From the NCBI GenBank assembly GCA_965214035.1, contig OZ243932.1:62001-126000 (forward strand): 64,000 nt of DNA. The letters run 5' to 3'. This DNA comes from JAJDYQ01 sp965214035. GTDB taxonomy: Bacteria > Pseudomonadota > Gammaproteobacteria > JAJDYQ01. Positions 61,999 through 64,000 of the stretch are shown in pieces. The notes beneath the pieces were generated by a model. That model saw only the letters and a list, made by a program, of their open reading frames with translations, ran no database searches and was not told the DNA's origin. Positions within the stretch are counted from its first letter, which is position 1. Each line of letters begins with the position of its first letter. A program made the translations under genes and the position numbers.

Positions 61999-62739
61999 GT
62001 GATGGATGCACTGAAACAGTTGCAGTATCTGCAAACACTGGGTATCCCGGTCTGGGTGCCCGGTGACTTTTCATCAGAATTTTCAGGGCAGCGTCATGTT
62101 GTCAGTGAGGCCGCAGCCGCTGCCGATATACAGACTGCTCAGACTAATGATAAGCCGCTATCGGTACAGCCACTCGACGATACCCGGACTCTGGATTGGG
62201 ATGCACTGAAGGTAAGGGTTCAGGGATGTATGGATTGCGGGCTGCATGGAGGGCGTACTCAAACGGTGTTTGGTGTCGGTAGCCAGGATGCTCAGGTCAT
62301 GGTGATAGGGGAAGCGCCCGGTGCCGATGAGGATGCGCAGGGCGAGCCTTTTGTCGGTCGAGCCGGCAAGTTGCTTAATGAGATGCTCAGGGCCATCGGT
62401 TTTCAGCGTGAGGAGGTCTATATAGCCAATATCGTCAAGTGTCAGCCACCCGGCAATCGCAATCCTCAGCATGATGAGGCACTGCATTGCTCTGCTTATC
62501 TGCAACGTCAGATTGAGCTGGTTGATCCAAATGTTATCTTTGCGGCCGGCAAGGTGGCGGCGCAGAATCTTTTGCAGCTGGATATTCCAATCGGTAAAAT
62601 GAGGGGCAATCGGTATAGCTATGCCCCGCTCGATATTCCTGTCATTGTTACTTATCATCCGGCTTATCTGTTGCGCTCACCCCGGGAAAAGCGTAAGAGT
62701 TGGGAAGACTTGAAGCGCTTGAAGTCGCTGGTCGGGTGA
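61999..62739 (+). CDS. Uracil-DNA glycosylase, family 4 (Fe-S)
   Basis: The 246-residue protein has a variable N-terminal part (1-75) and a family 4/5 UDG domain. The cluster cysteines begin in GCMDCGLHGGRT and continue in VKCQPPGNRNP. The active-site motifs are VMVIGEAPGADEDAQGEPFV with GRAGKLLNEML, and the C-terminal TYHPAYLLRSP. It removes uracil from DNA. It follows leuA by 5 bp with GTGTAAAACCTGTG before ATG, probably cotranscribed. The N-terminal extension resembles that of polymerase-related UDGs seen in many gammaproteobacteria. Confidence 0.88.
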   Translation: MMDALKQLQYLQTLGIPVWVPGDFSSEFSGQRHVVSEAAAAADIQTAQTNDKPLSVQPLDDTRTLDWDALKVRVQGCMDCGLHGGRTQTVFGVGSQDAQVMVIGEAPGADEDAQGEPFVGRAGKLLNEMLRAIGFQREEVYIANIVKCQPPGNRNPQHDEALHCSAYLQRQIELVDPNVIFAAGKVAAQNLLQLDIPIGKMRGNRYSYAPLDIPVIVTYHPAYLLRSPREKRKSWEDLKRLKSLVG

Positions 62740-62759
62740 GCACTGTATTAAGACAGTGC
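62740..62759. terminator. Hairpin at the end of the leuA-UDG unit
   Basis: GCACTGT (62740-62746) pairs with ACAGTGC (62753-62759) around ATTAAG, directly after the UDG stop. No T-run follows, so it may be a weak or Rho-assisted terminator. Confidence 0.4.
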
Positions 62760-62848
62760 GGGACCTCAGGACGGATCGCCTTGAGCCTGTCATCAGGTAT
62801 CCGCAATGCGCAGAGGATCCATCGTGAGACGGTGCCAATGCCGCACAT

Positions 62849-62877
62849 TTGGCGCATTTTCTGAACTGCTTTATAAT
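62849..62877 (+). promoter_or_regulatory. Sigma-70-type promoter of prfC
   Basis: TTGGCG (62849-62854) and TATAAT (62872-62877) are separated by 17 bp, the ideal spacing. The start of transcription should be near 62884, about 37 bp before ATG 62921. Confidence 0.75.
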
Positions 62878-62920
62878 ACCGCGCCCCGTTTGTCAGACGG
62901 GATGTCTCGAGTATTTACCC

Positions 62921-64000
62921 ATGTCGGATTTGCGCGACCAGATTGCCAGACGCCGTACCTTTGCCATTATTTCTCATCCGGATGCCGGTAAAACTACCTT
63001 GACCGAGCAGCTCTTGCTGTACGGCGGGGCCATTCAGTCGGCAGGTACGGTGAAAGCACGCAAGGCAGCACGCCATGCGACATCAGACTGGATGGAAATG
63101 GAGAAGCAAAGGGGTATCTCGGTAACGTCATCAGTTATGCAGTTTCCTTATCGGGACATGATAGTGAATCTGCTTGATACCCCGGGCCATGAGGATTTTT
63201 CCGAAGATACCTACCGGACATTGACCGCCGTTGATTCGGCCCTGATGGTGATCGATGTTGCCAGAGGAGTGGAGGAGAGGACGGTTAAGTTGATGGAGAT
63301 TTGTCGCCTGCGTGATACTCCCATTTATACTTTTATTAATAAGCTCGATAGAGAAGGCAGGGACCCGATTGACCTGATGGATGAGGTCGAACAGGTGTTG
63401 AAAATTACTTGTGCGCCTGTTACTTGGCCGGTGGGTATGGGCAGGGGGTTGAAGGGAATTTATCACCTTTATCAGGATGCGGTTTATCTTTATCAACCGG
63501 GTGAACGTGGTCGGATGCAGGAGGATATCACCATTCAGGGGCTGGATAATCCACGACTTGATGAGCTGCTCGGTGTCAGGGCGCAGGAATTGCGTGATGA
63601 GGTGGAGCTGCTCAAGGGGGCCAGTCATAAGTTTGATCAGGAACTTTATCGGCAGGCCCGGTTGACACCTGTATTCTTCGGTACGGCGTTAAATAATTTT
63701 GGTATTCGCCAGCTTCTGAATGAGTTTGTGCAGTATGCGCCTGAACCGCATTCCAGAGTCAGTGACGGGCGTACAGTCAGGCCGGATGAGCCGAAGCTGA
63801 CAGGCTTTGTCTTCAAAATACAGGCTAATATGGATCCGCAGCATCGAGATAGAGTCGCCTTTATGCGCATTTGCTCCGGTAGCTACCGTAAGGGCATGAA
63901 GATCCACCATGTAAGAGCGGGCAAGGGTATGAAAATTACCGATGCGTTGACCTTTTTCTCGGCAGGTCGTGAGCATATTGAAGAGGCCTGTGCCGGAGAT
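62921..64000 (+). CDS. prfC: Peptide chain release factor 3 (3' end outside window)
   Basis: RF3 is the GTPase that frees RF1 and RF2 from the ribosome after termination. The first 360 residues are present, open to the window edge. G1 is HPDAGKTTLTEQ, the switch region is RGISVTSSVMQF, G3 is DTPGHEDFSEDTYRTL, and G4 is NKLDREGRDP. A second domain follows (LTGFVFKIQANMDPQHRDRV). The start ATG 62921 gives SDLRDQIARRRTFAIISHPD, the usual N-terminus. It has its own promoter upstream. Confidence 0.93.
   Translation, partial: MSDLRDQIARRRTFAIISHPDAGKTTLTEQLLLYGGAIQSAGTVKARKAARHATSDWMEMEKQRGISVTSSVMQFPYRDMIVNLLDTPGHEDFSEDTYRTLTAVDSALMVIDVARGVEERTVKLMEICRLRDTPIYTFINKLDREGRDPIDLMDEVEQVLKITCAPVTWPVGMGRGLKGIYHLYQDAVYLYQPGERGRMQEDITIQGLDNPRLDELLGVRAQELRDEVELLKGASHKFDQELYRQARLTPVFFGTALNNFGIRQLLNEFVQYAPEPHSRVSDGRTVRPDEPKLTGFVFKIQANMDPQHRDRVAFMRICSGSYRKGMKIHHVRAGKGMKITDALTFFSAGREHIEEACAGD

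Overview
The window looks like a gammaproteobacterial chromosome. Several conserved gene orders point that way: queA-tgt-yajC-secD-secF, 4.5S RNA-dnaX-ybaB-recR, rnr-rlmB, and a methylcitrate operon of the AcnD/PrpF type. The order within the class cannot be fixed from sequence alone. Ankyrin and Sel1 repeats, a eukaryotic-type kinase, a giant autotransporter and many decaying genes suggest a host-associated or recently host-adapted lineage. That lifestyle is an inference.

Layout. 1-218 is the 3' end of mutS. 430-9060 is an accessory island, mostly on the minus strand. It holds a nonsense-broken ankyrin gene, a Sel1 stub fused to a frameshifted transposase remnant, and a membrane Ser/Thr kinase with a 9 x 15-residue repeat and ankyrin tail. 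It also holds four tandem copies of a coiled-coil PD-(D/E)XK-like protein, another ankyrin gene and an XRE regulator. 9282-20561 carries metY, then a GntR-controlled propionate operon (gntR-prpB-prpC-acnD-prpF-acuI-prpE). Its regulator is preceded by two copies of the palindrome ATTGTnnACAAT. 20597-27404 is housekeeping: tRNA-Leu(CAA), queA, a small secreted protein, tgt, yajC, secD, secF, tadA.

27411-28492 is a gene graveyard: an internally deleted autotransporter tail, a decayed FNR-type regulator and half of a SAM methyltransferase. 28956-37685 encodes a ~2909-residue secreted protein with about 18 Calx-beta-like repeats and an autotransporter barrel. A run of 20 C lies just upstream of its ribosome binding site. 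A second fragment of the same family sits at about 59997-60190.

37801-47847 holds mnmH, an RND pump with its adaptor, a CbiX-like protein, a TauE-type permease, hpnC, rmuC and gph. 48049-48709 is a junction of a truncated TPR gene with the C-terminal end of a restriction endonuclease. From 48854 the window is mostly housekeeping: 4.5S RNA, dnaX, ybaB, recR, pgpA, thiL, an MMPL-type exporter, rlmB, rnr, leuA, a family 4 uracil-DNA glycosylase and the start of prfC.

How the genes work together. The prp genes turn propionate, and through AcuI probably acryloyl-CoA, into pyruvate and succinate. queA and tgt make queuosine; yajC-secD-secF support protein export. The two accessory regions look like rapidly changing surface or interaction functions. 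Tandem duplication, intragenic repeats, homopolymer runs and gene fragments all lie there.
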